A model generated the notes under the pieces. That model saw nothing but the letters and a program-made list of their open reading frames with translations. It was not told the DNA's origin and searched no databases. The translations under genes were made by a program, and so were the position numbers. Of a stretch of DNA of 64,000 nt, positions 1-11,933 are shown in pieces (within the stretch, counting starts at the first letter, position 1; each line of letters starts with the position of its first letter). Location of the stretch: positions 2,170,001 to 2,234,000 of the forward strand of contig JALGAS010000006.1 in assembly GCA_023078685.1 (NCBI GenBank), read 5' to 3'. The DNA comes from Neopestalotiopsis rosae (lineage: Eukaryota > Ascomycota > Sordariomycetes > Amphisphaeriales > Sporocadaceae).

Positions 1-981
1 GTCGCGGACAGTGTTGCTAGTCACCAGACTCCTGATCATGCACCGCGGCCGCTACCTTGCTTCGACGTGCGCCACCTCGTCCTCCTTCATCACCTGGAGA
101 GCTTCATTATGCAGCCATCGAGCCTTTTGGCTTGGGCCGGGGCCGACGCTGCCAGAGTCTTCTACAACGCCGTTTTTAAATCGGCCGTAGCAGAGCAGTT
201 CCTCATGCACGAGTTGCTAGCTTTCGCCGCTCTTCATCTCAGCACGCAGCAATCCGACAACGTGAGCAGGGCAGATTATCTACGACAAGCAACAGAGTTA
301 CAAACATGTGCTCTGGCACTATTCAATGCAACAAAACACAACGTTTCTAGCGAGAATTGTATGGCTTTGTTCATGTTCTCGTCACTGACCGGGCTACATA
401 CACTGTTCGAAGCCGTGGTGTCTTGTACAGACTCCAATAGCATGCTCGACAAGACAATCCATTACCTAAAGCTACACCGAGGAGTCGGAGCCGTTACCAG
501 CCAGAGTTGGCACACCTTGCGCCATTCAGCGATATCCCGCATCATGGACGCCATAGAGGTTGGCGATCAGCTGTATCGTCAGCAACTTGGAGAAACCGAT
601 AATGAGTGCAATAGACTGGCTGGTCTAGTCCGCGCATCGAGCGACAAACTCGGCGAAGGGCCGCACAAGACATGCCAAGAGGCGGTCAATGTCCTACACT
701 GGGTCTGTGGTGTACGGCGTACGGTTCCTGAACCTTTCCCGTCACACCTCATACTGGCTTGGCCCATTCGAATATCAGCTGAATTCATCGAGTTACTCGA
801 ACAGCGACAGCCAATACCTTTGATAATACTCGCACATTGGGCCGTCCTGCTACATTTTGATCGTGACTTTTGGGTTTTTGGTGATGCTGGTCGCCAGATA
901 ATTAAGCCGATTTTAGGATATTTGGGTTCTTATTGGGACGAGTGGTTAGATCTACCTCGAAGCGTGGTCGAGCAGGATTGA
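1..981 (+). CDS. Zn2Cys6-type fungal transcription factor, C-terminal part (cut by window edge)
   Basis: The frame is open from base 1 and ends at a TGA at 979-981, so the gene enters from the left and its start is not visible. The 326 visible residues are helical and resemble the regulatory half of UPC2/sterol-uptake-control-like Zn2Cys6 factors: a leucine/histidine-rich opening (LVLLHHLESF) near residue 25, then an HELLAFAALHLS segment typical of the fungal transcription factor domain. The Zn2Cys6 DNA-binding finger would lie outside the window. No intron is needed. It lies tail-to-tail with the sugar kinase on the minus strand, 170 bp away. Family assignment is by eye; the exact subfamily and target genes are unknown. 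It could be a local regulator of the adjacent sugar and cell-wall genes, but nothing in the sequence shows that. Confidence 0.6.
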   Translation, partial: VADSVASHQTPDHAPRPLPCFDVRHLVLLHHLESFIMQPSSLLAWAGADAARVFYNAVFKSAVAEQFLMHELLAFAALHLSTQQSDNVSRADYLRQATELQTCALALFNATKHNVSSENCMALFMFSSLTGLHTLFEAVVSCTDSNSMLDKTIHYLKLHRGVGAVTSQSWHTLRHSAISRIMDAIEVGDQLYRQQLGETDNECNRLAGLVRASSDKLGEGPHKTCQEAVNVLHWVCGVRRTVPEPFPSHLILAWPIRISAEFIELLEQRQPIPLIILAHWAVLLHFDRDFWVFGDAGRQIIKPILGYLGSYWDEWLDLPRSVVEQD

Positions 982-1151
982 TGAGATTGGTGTCAGCAGC
1001 CTTTGCTGAAGATCTTATCGGAGATACCTCAGCGGCTGCAGACTGCCTTGATACTACTGCCGCCGTACGATATAAGTATAGAATATTATAAACGAGCCAG
1101 AGAACCACTGGGCTATATTTACAGATATCTCTTCCTGTCATTGGGCATACG

Positions 1152-2424
1152 CTAATGCGAATCATCGTCAGTGACAATTGTTGTGTTTGTTGGAGGGGAT
1201 AGTGCAGAACTGACGGCCTTGAACGGAGCCTCAAAGTCATCAATTTTATCTGCCCAAGGTATACCATTCTGGGCTCCAAATCTTTGGATCGTGATTGCGG
1301 CTGCTCGATTTGCACGCATCACAGCGCTTCGAATATCCCATCTGCCCTCTTCTTTCTGACGGAGGTACTCGGAAGCATAGGCTCCCGTGAAAGTATCCCT
1401 TATTTCATGTGAGCACTTCGACAAGGCAATAATAGAATACCAGGAAAAAAAAGAAAAAAAGAAAAAGAAAAAAAGAAAAAGAAAAAAAGAAAAAGAAAAA
1501 AAGAAAAAGAAAAAAAGAAAAAGAAAAAAAGAAAAAGAAAAAAAGAAAAAGAAAAAGAAAAAAAGAAAAAGAAAAAGAAAAAAAACTCACCCTGCACCGT
1601 AGTGTCAACTACTTCAACTTCATGGGCATGGCAATGTCCGCTTTCCGTCGATGTGGCATAGAATGCACCTTGGCTGCCAAGAGTGATAACCACATTCTTG
1701 GCCCCGCGTTTGAGAAATTCATGTGCGATTTTTGGCCAGGTATATTCATTCACATACTCTCTCTATGGCAGCCATACATGATGGCCGCTTCCGACTCGTT
1801 GACCAGTAAATGGGTAACATATTGGTAAAGATGTACTCTTATAGGCGACGCTGGTGCTGCATTCAAGCAGAAGTCGATGCGCGCTGTTCCAGCAGTCTCT
1901 ATCATTGTTTCCACAACATCTTTGGCGATCTCCGTTTGCGCTACGACAAGATCAGGTCGTATTCCGCTCCCCAAATCTTCAGGCTTGACGAAATGTTCTT
2001 TCGTCCATGTTGCCGTTGCTCCATGCGTAAATAGACATCGATTCTCACGGGTTTGACCTTCAATCATAACGAAACAAATACTGGATCGAGTATTGGGCAC
2101 TGTAACGATGCCCTTTGTATCAATGCCGTTATTTCTCAGTTCCGCTGTCATGTTCTCTCCGTATCTGTCATCGCCAACTGCGCCAATCATTTTGACATGC
2201 ACGTCCGTCTTTGCAACCTCTTCAGCGGCATCTAGATCCGAGGCTTTTGCAGGATCGACATGGCAGGTTCGGTAAGTGGCTATTGCCGAGTTGGCTCCCT
2301 TGCCGCCCATGACTTCCACGTACTCGTCCGCAAGGACGCTCTCGCCGCGATCAGGAATGCGATTGGCAATCATTACCAGATCAACGTCTAGTCCTCCTAT
2401 GATGGCTACGGTCTTCGGAGGCAT
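1152..2424 (-). pseudogene. PfkB/ribokinase-family sugar kinase with two single-base frameshifts
   Basis: ATP-dependent carbohydrate (ribokinase-like) kinase. Visible motifs are an N-terminal IIGGLDVDLV strand, the PfkB signature GGKGANSAIA, a NESEA motif and VVITLGSQG. The ATP-site motif expected as DTTGAGDTFTG is split by an intron at 1399-1590 (GT-AG, 192 bp). Two single-base losses break the frame. Between 1752 and 1753 the frame reaches TGA, and the homologous frame resumes at NEYTWPKIA. Near 1597-1598 the minus strand reads ACGGTGCAGG where one more G would restore GAG followed by the post-intron DTFTG. Both fall in short G runs. With both corrected the length is 360 residues, normal for the family, with no other stop. 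It could therefore be a recent pseudogene or an intact gene with consensus errors. The start is ATG at 2424. It is divergent from the tannase gene. Confidence 0.75.
1444..1585. repeat. (AAAAAG)n-type low-complexity tract inside the sugar-kinase intron
   Basis: About 140 bp made of A runs of four to eight interrupted by single G residues, lying between the donor (1590) and acceptor (1399) of the kinase intron. In the sense of the gene it is a long U-rich/C polypyrimidine tract starting directly after the 5' splice site. Confidence 0.9.
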
Positions 2425-3290
2425 TATTAAAAGCGAATGTGGTTTGAGAAAGCCCGGCTGATGATATGATTTGATCCCACTTGGTTCTAACTGTGATCAT
2501 AATCTCAAAATCCAAGACAGATCAAAATGTCACAGCAGTTGTATTGTCACAGCAGTTGTATTGCAAATTTCTTTCTGTGCTTCACACCGTATGCACAAGG
2601 GAACCTATTATTTTGGCTCTCGAAGTGCAGTGTTCCCTTGGTCCATTTTCGGTTGCATGTAATGAAGGACAAAGACCATCGCAGGGGTTCGGGACCAACT
2701 GACAGAGTTCTGCCATTGTTCGAAGCGAACAACGACGTTTTTGTGGTCTTGTGGAATTGCAGTGCACCAACGCTCGCCCGGAATGGTCGTTTGTACGAGA
2801 GCTTCGCATCACATCTTGATGGGACTCACCTGACGTTGGTACAGTTTCTTGAGATTGCAACATGGAATTCCGAATGCGAAATTGCAGCTCCATGGTTCCA
2901 CTTCTGCTCCATTAATTAATCCCATTTAGGAAAACTCATTGCTTTACGTCTCATGATCCAACCGTGCATAGAGACTCCTTGCTATACGATGGCCAATCAA
3001 ATGAGCTCTTATACGAAGCTCCGCTTTATTAGCACGCGTAGCTAGAGTATGTCATGCTAGTCCAAGTGCAAATCTGAGCGTATCCGGCCATTGTTGATCG
3101 GTTTTCGGAGTGCCCGCCGGCTGTAGTACATACTGCCAATGTTGTAGTAGCGGGCCGAACTGGAATACGCTATACGTAGCGGCACATACATGGTATTTGC
3201 CCCTGGTCGGAGGTCTAGGTGATATACTGATGAAATTATGTCAACTGCCTAGTTCACTATACTCACAATGCACCGATGTGATGCCTAGGT
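2425..3290. other. Intergenic region between divergent kinase and tannase genes
   Basis: This 866 bp stretch should hold both promoters. The only structure I see is a short tandem repeat at 2528-2561. Small open frames here have no recognisable domain or fungal codon pattern. The signal-peptide exon of the downstream tannase could be hidden near 3100-3290, but I could not define one. Confidence 0.5.
2528..2561. repeat. 17-bp direct tandem duplication
   Basis: The unit TGTCACAGCAGTTGTAT occurs twice without a gap (2528-2544 and 2545-2561), probably a replication-slippage duplication in the intergenic region. Confidence 0.85.
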
Positions 3291-5097
3291 ATGATCGATC
3301 GCCAGAAGAATTTCGTGGCGATCAAGTACTTAAATGTCCAGGAAGGAGCACAGAATATTCGAAATGTCATCAACCTCAAAAACTTCAACGCACTGTCACT
3401 CTTTTCACCGATTGCCGCCATGATTCCGTCACTCTTTAACGGCACTATATCTTCCAGCGCGTGTTCTGCGGCAAACCTTCCTTACCCGGACTTATTTGGT
3501 GCCGAGTTTCTGTCGCTCGAAACTAAGTTTGTCGCCAACTACTCTACAAGCATCCACACAGGTCTCTACACCAATCATGGAGCAGTCACTGTGTCCAATG
3601 TCAACTTTTGCAACATTACAGTCACGTACACGCACCCAGGCCAGAATGATAGCGTTCATGTACAGGTGTGGCTCCCCTCGGACACCTGGAATGGCCGCCT
3701 ACAGCACATTGGCGGTGCCGGATGGCAGGCTGGACTTCACACTGCCGGTCTGATGGGCATGGCGGCTTCCGTGGGCGAGGGCTATGCCACTGTTGGAACT
3801 GATGCTGGACTGGGGTCTGAGGTCTACCCTACCAACTGGGCCCTGCTGAGCGAGGGCAACGTCAACCTCTATCTTCTCCAAAATCTGGCCACCGTCTCGC
3901 TCAATGATGCTTCCGTCATTGCCAAGAGTCTCGCGACCAGCTTCTACCAGACGGCTCCCAAGTACTCGTACTTTTCCGGGTGTTCTCAGGGAGGCCGTCA
4001 GGGTTACCAGCTCGCGCAGCGGTACCCTGATGCCTACGATGGTATCGCCGCTAGTGCCCCGGCCATCAACTGGAACCAGTTTGTCATGCAGGATCTATGG
4101 CCGCTCTTTCTCATGGACCATATGGGCGTGTATCCTCCTGCTTGCGAACTTGATGCCATTACCGACGCTGCGTTGGACGCTTGTGACGGCCTTGATGGCA
4201 TTGAAGACGGCGTCATCACTGATCCAGATGCCTGCGATTTCGATCCTGCGACCCTCATTGGAACCACAATCAATTGTACAACTTTTGACTCTGATTTTAT
4301 CATTTCTGCTGAGACTGTCCAGCTTGTCCAGAGGATTGTAAGTTGTTCTCGTTGGCCATGTTTGTTTTACACTAACATCTCGTAGTGGGATGGAGCGAAA
4401 CGATCAGACAACTCGACGATATGGTACGGTCCGTCCAAAGGTGCAAGCCTCACTGGATCAATCACAGACATTGCAATAGTCCCTACGACCTGCACAACCA
4501 ATGGAATCTGTACTCGGGGTTCTTTCGAGATCGCCGAAGACTGGGCTAGGCTGTTTGTCCTCAAGAACTCCAATGCCTCGACAACGGACATTTCGTACGA
4601 GGAATTCGACAGAATCGTCCATCTCGCGGCACAAATGTACGAATCCATCATTGGCACCAATGACGCAGATTTGTCCGAGTTCCGCGCTCGGGGCGGAAAG
4701 CTGGTTGGATATCACGGGCTTGTAAGCTGTTTTCCAGAGAACGAATGAACCAAGCTCATCACTAACACCTACTTAGACTGATACAATCATCCCCACGCGT
4801 GGAAGTACGCACTACTACGACAATGTCCTAGCCGTGGACGAGGATGCTGACGACTTTTACCGCCTGTTCCTCGCCCCTGGCATCAACCACTGCTTTGGTG
4901 GTAACGGTGCCTACCCGGCCGGCACCTTTGATGCGATGCGCGAATGGGTAGAGAATGGAATCGCTCCCGATACCTTGGCTGCCACGGCCGTGGACAGCTC
5001 TCCTAGTTTTGAAAGAATCTTGTGCCCGTACCCAAAGAAGCAGGTGTACGATGGCGTTGGAAATGCTACTGCAGGCGAAGGTTTTACTTGTGTCTAG
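3291..5097 (+). CDS. Tannase/feruloyl esterase family protein
   Basis: Predicted carboxylesterase hydrolysing gallate or hydroxycinnamate (feruloyl) esters. Three exons: introns at 4338-4385 (48 bp) and 4722-4776 (55 bp, CTAAC branch site) close in phase 0 to give 567 residues. The family's CS-D-HC motif is complete: GCSQGG with Ser232, LTDTII with Asp463, and NHC with His499; the flanking cysteines would pair. A calcium-loop-like run rich in Asp/Gly (DACDGLDG and following) precedes the second exon, and there are many N-glycosylation sequons. The start is uncertain. The first ATG (3291) gives a long N-terminus without a clear signal peptide. An inner ATG at 3420 is too close to the mature N-terminus to provide one. 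An upstream exon may be missing. It is a divergent paralogue of the gene at 11934. Tannase and FaeB-type activities cannot be separated from sequence alone. Confidence 0.88.
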
Positions 5098-6733
5098 GGA
5101 GTTTCCCAGAAGAGCAGGCAAGATTAGTTATTTAGAGAGCTCCCAGCTGATGCCGCAAGCTAATGGAGGCAGATCAGTGTAATTCTCATCGTTAATTGAT
5201 TATATACAGCAATACGTTCCTCACATCTCTGAAGGATATGAACGAATAGAAATTAGCAGGCGCATTTGTAACAGTGAACAGATCTATACGTAAACAGATA
5301 GGCCATTCCAGCCAATGAAGGGATATCGGAGAGCAAGTAGCGAAAATTTGGCAATGTATGAGGTTTTGCACGTAAGCTGCACGGTGTCATCTCCATGGGC
5401 AACTCGGCTCGGGTCTGATAAGCTTTTCCGTTCCGGCGCCGAAAAATTGGGAACACCGCTGAACTGACGCAAAACACGGGCATTAATCACGCAGCGAAAA
5501 GACACGTGGGTGCCCCGAGTTATCCTTCTTTCGCTGAAATCAGATCCACGAATGAATGATGGATTACGGTTCTCTTATCTCTTAATTTTCATGTTGGCAT
5601 GGGCCCGCCGATTCTACAGTCATGTGAGTCTGACGCCCAGTCCCTCCGGTGGGAGATGCAACCAAGCAGTAAGGAAACACATCAAGTATGGGGAAGCGAA
5701 GTGCCCACGTGTACCTTATGTAATAAATACAAATGCCGGGCTTCCCCAGATTTTAGCCAACCCCTGACATACACCTTGCGTGGATTCCAGAGTGCGGGGA
5801 CAAGCACGCCGACACGTATTTGGGGGTGAGGTATGCCCACGTATGGAACCATTCTAGATTAAAGGACAGTGATACAGTCCCGGCTCCGAGCGAACTGCAC
5901 CGATATCCGATACTTGGTAGGGCTTTCGGATGATCTACCTGCATGCATGTGGCGCCGTTCTGCATCTGAACTACCCCGAAGGTTTGAAGGTGCATGCATA
6001 TTTTGTTCTTTGGGACACACTTTGACGTGCACGAACTGGCACCACTTTGCCAGGTTGGGTGACGCCACTTGTCTTTCTGAAATATGCTTTATTTTAGACT
6101 TGGACTGGATGGGCATAATCGAATCAGGCAGAATCAAGGGTCCTGCACGGCCCATTGTGGAATCGCGCCTCGTCGGCAGTTACCAAAAGTCGGCTGATAG
6201 TGGCTGTGGTCGAAACGCCTCTTGCGTACTGAAGCAGGACACTGTTTCTCCCAATAGTCAAGAATTTCTTGATCGCCTTGTTTACCTGCTAATGACAACA
6301 TGGCTTTTCTATGAGGAAGAGACCAAGGCAATTGAAAGATAGAGAATCTCAACAAGAAACTGTCCAAGTTGGCGTGAAGTTTTACCGATGTTATTGGATG
6401 ACAGAATGTCTCATTCGTTGCATTATGACGGAGTAATGAGTACCAGGGGGCAACGTCGCATCCGTCAGCTTAGTTTGTGACATCTTTTCGTGATAATTAC
6501 TCTCTATCTTTTCTTGGCATTCCACTTCTACAGTGAGAAGCAACTCATGATAGGTGGAAACGTGACTCTTGTGTAGGCCGAGAGGACTTGATGATACGAC
6601 GGCTCATGTAAAAGCAATTCCCATTATTCTGACTATATAGCTTCGGCCGAAAGATTTTCAATCTCACGATATTGGATACTTCTAAAGCTCGAGCACCAAT
6701 TCCCCAAGTCCATTCACAAGCGCCGTGATCAAT
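5098..6733 (+). other. Intergenic region upstream of the rhamnogalacturonase gene
   Basis: 1.6 kb without a recognisable gene. An open frame at 5869-6342 (+) is cysteine- and tryptophan-rich but matches no family I know, and it is overlapped by equally long frames on the other strand, so I do not call it. Confidence 0.5.
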
Positions 6734-8250
6734 ATGATTTCTTCCATCTTTTTGGTCGCCCTGCTGGGTGCAGCACATGCACAACTTTCTGGCTCCGTTG
6801 GCCCAACGACTTCCTACAAGGCCAAAGCCAAGGTCAAGATCTGCGATGTCACGGACTACAGTGATGACGTGAAATCAGATATCGGTCCAGCTCTGGCAGA
6901 TGCCTGGGGCGACTGCGCGGACGGCGGACTCGTCTACATACCCCCTGGCACTTATACCATGGTAACATGTGTGCAGCTGAAAAATGGCCAGTCAGTTGCG
7001 GTGCAGTTGGATGGCATCATACAACGTTCTGATGATGCTGACTGTGCCCACATGATTGCCTTTCGATCCGTCAATGACTTTGAATTCTTCAGCGGGACCT
7101 CCAAGGGTGCCATGCAAGGCTTTGGCTACAAGTATATCCAAAACGGCGAGTTTGGACCACGATTTTTCCGCTTCCAGGAAATCAGTGACTTTTCGGTCCA
7201 TGGATTCGCTGCAATCGACTCTGCCGCATACTATTTCGTATTTGACACTGTCGCAAATGGCGAGATCTACAACATTATTGCTCGCGGAATGAGCAATGTT
7301 GGAGAAACGGACGCCTTCGACATCTGGGGCGAGAACATCTGGGTACATGACATTGAGGTATGATTTTGATTGGTATGAATACATGTTGGCACATTTGCTC
7401 AAAGCGTTACAGGTGACGAACGGAGACGAATGCGTTACCGTCAAAAGTCCGCGCACAATTTCCTCATTGAGAACATCTACTGCAACTTGAGTGGCGGAAC
7501 TGCCATAGGCTCTCTCGGCACAGGCACAGACATCTCCGACATTTCTTACAAGCATCTCTATCTGAATCGCGCAGACGGGTGTTATCTCAAGACTAACAAC
7601 GGTGATGGAACGGTCAAGAATATTGTTTGGGACACCGTTATTGTCCATGGAGGACCGTATCCCTTGACGATCAACGAAGCCTGGGGTGCGGATCGAGGGT
7701 CGTCCGGGGTAGCGATTCGAAACTTGACGTTCAAGGTAAGCTATAGTTAGGAAGTTCTGTGCAGTTTGTTTACATTGCCGACTAAAGCTTTTCCAGAACT
7801 GGCACGGGCAGAACTCAGTCAATTCACGACCTGTTATCAGACTTGAGTGTGACCCGGACGTACCCTGCTATGACATAACTGTAGAAGATGTAGCCCTTTG
7901 GACGTGGGAAGGAGACAACGTCGTTTGGTCGTGTGAAAATGCCTATGGGGACGGTGCCTGTTTGGTTGCTACCACGGCCACCAAGAACTTGGCCACATAC
8001 ACCACCAAGGTCACGACTGGAAAACCGTAAGTTACCTGGACCCGGTTTTGGTGGGGGGGTCTTAGTAGTTATCAGACTGTGCTAACAACGATGTTTAAGG
8101 TATTACGCGACATCATACATGCCTTCGGACTTGACAACCGGCTATCCAACTACCAAGTCTCTGACTATCCCACCCGTTCCGACTACATTCTATCCTGGCG
8201 CCACTCCAATCTCGAAATTGCTTTCACTTACAGCAGCTGGCGGAATCTAA
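6734..8250 (+). pseudogene. GH28 rhamnogalacturonan hydrolase with one single-base frameshift
   Basis: Secreted endo-hydrolase of the rhamnogalacturonan I backbone of pectin, of the RhgA type. The ATG at 6734 starts a signal peptide that probably ends AHA|QLSG near residue 16. Conserved parallel beta-helix motifs are [15 protein letters not shown] (Asp193, Asp196), [11 protein letters not shown] (Asp213), GGTAIGSLG and YLKTNNG. The DECVTVKS form separates it from true polygalacturonases. Introns at 7358-7412, 7736-7796 and 8027-8099 fit GT-AG rules and phase. Within exon 2 one base is missing near 7449-7452: after VKSP the correct homologous frame ([10 protein letters not shown]) lies in the next frame. 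With one base restored the protein is 442 residues, normal length. This is either a recent pseudogene or a consensus error. It sits between two tannases, suggesting a pectin and phenolic-ester degradation locus. Confidence 0.82.
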
Positions 8251-8953
8251 GGGAACGTGTTCAGAAACTGGGCGTCAGTTGGGTTGGATGTTTTTCAATA
8301 TCATAGCTATTTATGTATATTTTTTATTCATTCTTGATAATTTACACTTTATTTTCAGGCCACATAGGCTTTTGTGATGCCAGCCCTTTCTCCGAGACGT
8401 AACCTTGTTGGCTTGATTCTCTCCACTGTACGCATGCCTGAAGGGTGGATGTTTTTCTATTAACTTCTAAGTTACCTCTTGAATTCGGTCAAGTTAGTTC
8501 AATCACAAATATATATTGGGCTCCTTCTTGCCCCGCTGTCCATTTCTTCCATTCGTTGTCTCATACTATTTCCATCTTGGCGCAGGTTTGCTCCAGCTTC
8601 TACCATCTTCTCTTCCTACATTTACGAACCGAGCTTTTCGTGTAAATGATCCTTTTCTCTAGCTCTTTCCGGGCAATTACAATTATTCGCTGTCTTTCCC
8701 ACAACATCAGTACTTCCAACTCCAATCAGCCAATTCAAGGACTTCACAGATTCTAGTTAACAAGCACATGTCTTTCAAGCTTGGAACTTCCAATTTTTGA
8801 TATTCTTTCTGGAGCACTCAAATTTCAACTTTTCAAATACTTCATTGCTATTTATTTAGCTTTGAATTGCCTACGCTTCCGCTGAAGACATCTTCAACAT
8901 TTTCCTATCCACCAAACATTCACTATTGTGTCATCAGGCCTTTAATCATCAGT
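8251..8953. other. Intergenic region with pyrimidine-rich stretch
   Basis: 703 bp, T/C-rich on the plus strand from about 8560 to 8950. It probably holds the GH28 terminator and the promoter and 5' leader of the F-box gene. No gene recognised. Confidence 0.5.
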
Positions 8954-10688
8954 ATGTCGGATGCACTATCTCCTTACTCCTCAAGTTCACAGAGCTACCA
9001 AGCCAATCGTAAGCTCGTGGCAAGGCCCAAAAAGATGTGGGTTGACTTGCCCCAAGAGATTCGAAGGATGATTCTGGAAATGATTGCCAACGAAAAGTAC
9101 CCCGGCTGGGCTTCTTGTGCTGCTGTTTCTAGAGAATGGCAGGCAACAATCGCATGCCGCAATCTACACCGCATCACTTTGCGGCCAGTCTTCAATACCG
9201 AACTCCTCGAGATGGAGATGAACAGTAAAACCCGTGCAGCGCTCTTTTTCCATGATTTCAAGGAAACTCTAGTCCTGCAAAGGCATCTTGTTCGTCACAT
9301 TGTCTTGGATCTCGAGCTTCCAGAATATGATTGTTCAACTTGCGATATGCCGGATGACCACGAAGAAGAATCGAGAGCAAGTTCCTATGCCAGGGCATCG
9401 TTGATGGAACTCTTTCGTATACTCGGAAGTTGGGAGCCGACAAAAGGCTTGGTTTTTGAGTTGAACATTTTCTCACCGAGTGATAATCAACACTGGTTTC
9501 CAAACCATATTCTCAATACTCAATCTACCCGCCTGGAAAGGAATGACGCAGAGCCCTCATTCGTCCATTCCCCCGCTCATTCCCACGGTTGGCAACATGG
9601 CCGCCGGGTCATAGACCCTCCTCCCATGGCAATCGTGAGGTTGTTCCAACCCCTATGTTACCAGCACAGATTTGACGACTTCCCTAAGGTTGAAGTGATC
9701 ACAGGACTTGTCATTCGGAGACAGACGCGATACTCTATCTCGTCCTTTGGGTGTCTAGTTTTAGCGAAGAGTCTACCGCGACTGGAAAGCATCGCGGTCG
9801 AGCCATGGGAAAATGTGATCCCCGCGGTGGAAGCATTTCATGATGCTTGTAAGTTTCCATTACTTTGATATCTTCAGTTGGATGAATACTGACTCGTCCA
9901 CAGATCGAGCCCAAGGGCTGATGCATTTCCTGCCGAAAAGTGTGCGCACCCTGTCCGTGTTTGAGAATACAGACAAGCAACTCATGGCGGCACTCCAAAG
10001 AGGTCTCGACCACGTTAGATACGTGAATAAAATCAACAACAGCGGCCCAGCACCAAAAAAGAGCACTCAACTGATTGCCCATTTATTCAATAGCAAGAGC
10101 ACCGACTATGAGTGTCTTTCGCTATCGTTCGTGGTCGATGCACAGGGCTTTTTCAACGCACGGCCTCCCCTTCAGACTTGGCGCCGGCTACGATTCCTTC
10201 ACCTGACGGGATCCATCCTGACACGGGCAAAATACCATCGCGACAAGGAGCAAATCTTCAGGTTTCTTGAAGACGCTGCCAAGACTGCGCAGCATATGCC
10301 AGAGTTGGAACGCATGGTCCTCTGGAACAGCCAAGATCATGAAGCTTGTAGTTTCCGGTACCATCTGAACAAGGAGGTCGGCCTGGCTGTGCTCACGTGG
10401 CGCGGAACTTGGGAGATCGAATTCAGCCAGGGCGTGGTCGAGCAATGGGAAAGGGTGGCGCTTGACCGCTATCTATCAGTCCACGTTGAAGTCGAACGAG
10501 CACGAGTTCGCAACCTTGCCGACGCCATCACATATTTGCGCTTACCAGATGGTATCATTGATCCACGATCGCTGTGGCAGATGGATAAGGAGGATGTATG
10601 GTCTCGTATTGGGGACGACTTCGCCGAAGACTGTGACGCAGACATGAAGAAGCAGATGGAGGAGGATACAATGGAGAACCACGGATGA
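8954..10688 (+). CDS. F-box domain protein, fungal DUF6546-like
   Basis: Predicted substrate receptor of an SCF ubiquitin ligase. Two exons with one intron at 9849-9903 (55 bp, phase 1) give 559 residues. An F-box-like segment starts around residue 22: VDLPQEIRRMILEMIA, then a WASCAAVSREWQ block and NLHRITLRP, the typical F-box helix pattern. The remaining roughly 480 residues resemble the C-terminal half of the large family of fungal F-box proteins carrying DUF6546; no leucine-rich repeats or WD40 are visible. I chose the ATG at 8954 because the upstream frame to 8867 (Thr/Ser/Pro-rich) looks like leader sequence. The C-terminus is acidic. The substrate is unknown. The gene is intact, unlike its neighbours on both sides. 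Confidence 0.75.
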
Positions 10689-11933
10689 AGAGAGTTTCCG
10701 CTTTTCTATTGCTTATTTGGGTGGGATGCACAGGAAAGGCAACATCGATTTGAGCGGTTACATTTACATCTGCATCACTGAATACCCATCGTGGGGCCTA
10801 TTTCGCATTATAGTCGGGGCGTTTTGAGTTGCGTTATGGTACGGGTTGGATTTTTGGTTTCAGATGTGGCTGGCGATGGCTAATATTCGGTTACCACTTT
10901 GGGGCTTGGATGGACTATTCTCCTTTCATGACTATTACACCATGCTGAGATCGTCGTATAGTCGGTTTTCGCAGCAGGCTTTTGCTGCTTTTGAATCAAT
11001 TGGTTTCCATCACTCTGATCCTCCCGTTGTCCCCGAGAAATAGATTGTGTATCCCCTCCAGAATTCTAGATGCAAACATTGCTGCAAAGTATTGCCAAGG
11101 GGTAAAATGAAGATTGAGAAACGTATATGTGTGCAAAAGCCTTCTCATGGGTTCACTGCCACTAATACATCAACTCGACTTGAAACGCAACTTCCGAAAA
11201 ACAGACGCTGAATACGAGATTACATGTGTAAGCAATATGGGCTGCCTCAAAAGAACAGGATGCTTTGCGGTATGATTGGCAAGTCGATTTGAGATCTACC
11301 GCGTCATCGCTGAAAGGACGCTATGGATCTAATCAGGGGCCAGGGTTTGTGATGGCCTAAATTAGTATGCAATTGCCGGCAAATCCCACCCACATCCCGG
11401 GGTCGCAAATCGAATAGGCAACAGGGGCACTTTTACGACCAAATCGATCATATTCATGTTGCGTGTCCATATCAGAGTTGTGCAACTGTGCAAGTCAAAT
11501 TTTCTCTACAATCAACTATGGACCATCGTGAAGCTATCTCAAACGACCGCTGGGATTTGGTGAGCATCTACAGACAGTTTCCACAATCAGCATGTGTGCA
11601 TCGCAATGGCAGAACAGTTCTACTCCATATGTCCATGTCACTAAGTGACCCATTTGCCCAGGATCTGCCAGATTCGAAAGGAGGCTGTATTGTGGAGAAG
11701 AGACGGGAGAACCTGAACTAACAGACGTAATTATGGCCCCAGCTTGGCAAATGCCGCGAGCCAATGCCGGTTGTCGGCTCTTTCTATACTCAAAGCTCCT
11801 GAATTATGGATATTAGCCCTCGGTTCATGAATGTCATCAAGGATCAGAAAATGTCTATATTTTCTCGAGCCTGACCAGTCATCATGCTGGTTACGAGGCT
11901 GACCAGTAAATGACAACGACCAGAATTGCCACA
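10689..11933. other. Intergenic region, no gene recognised
   Basis: 1.2 kb between two plus-strand genes. The short frames (for example 10846-11043 and 11488-11721) show no domain or family resemblance. The promoter of the second tannase should lie at the right end. Confidence 0.5.

Noticed and set aside
1171..1602. Lysine-rich coding frames over the A/G tract
   Set aside because: They are translations of the microsatellite inside the kinase intron.
2527..2919. 130-codon plus-strand frame upstream of the first tannase
   Set aside because: It begins inside a slippage duplication and has no recognisable features; probably intergenic.
5869..6342. 157-codon plus-strand frame with several Cys and Trp
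   Set aside because: No signal peptide or domain and a similar-length frame on the opposite strand; treated as chance.
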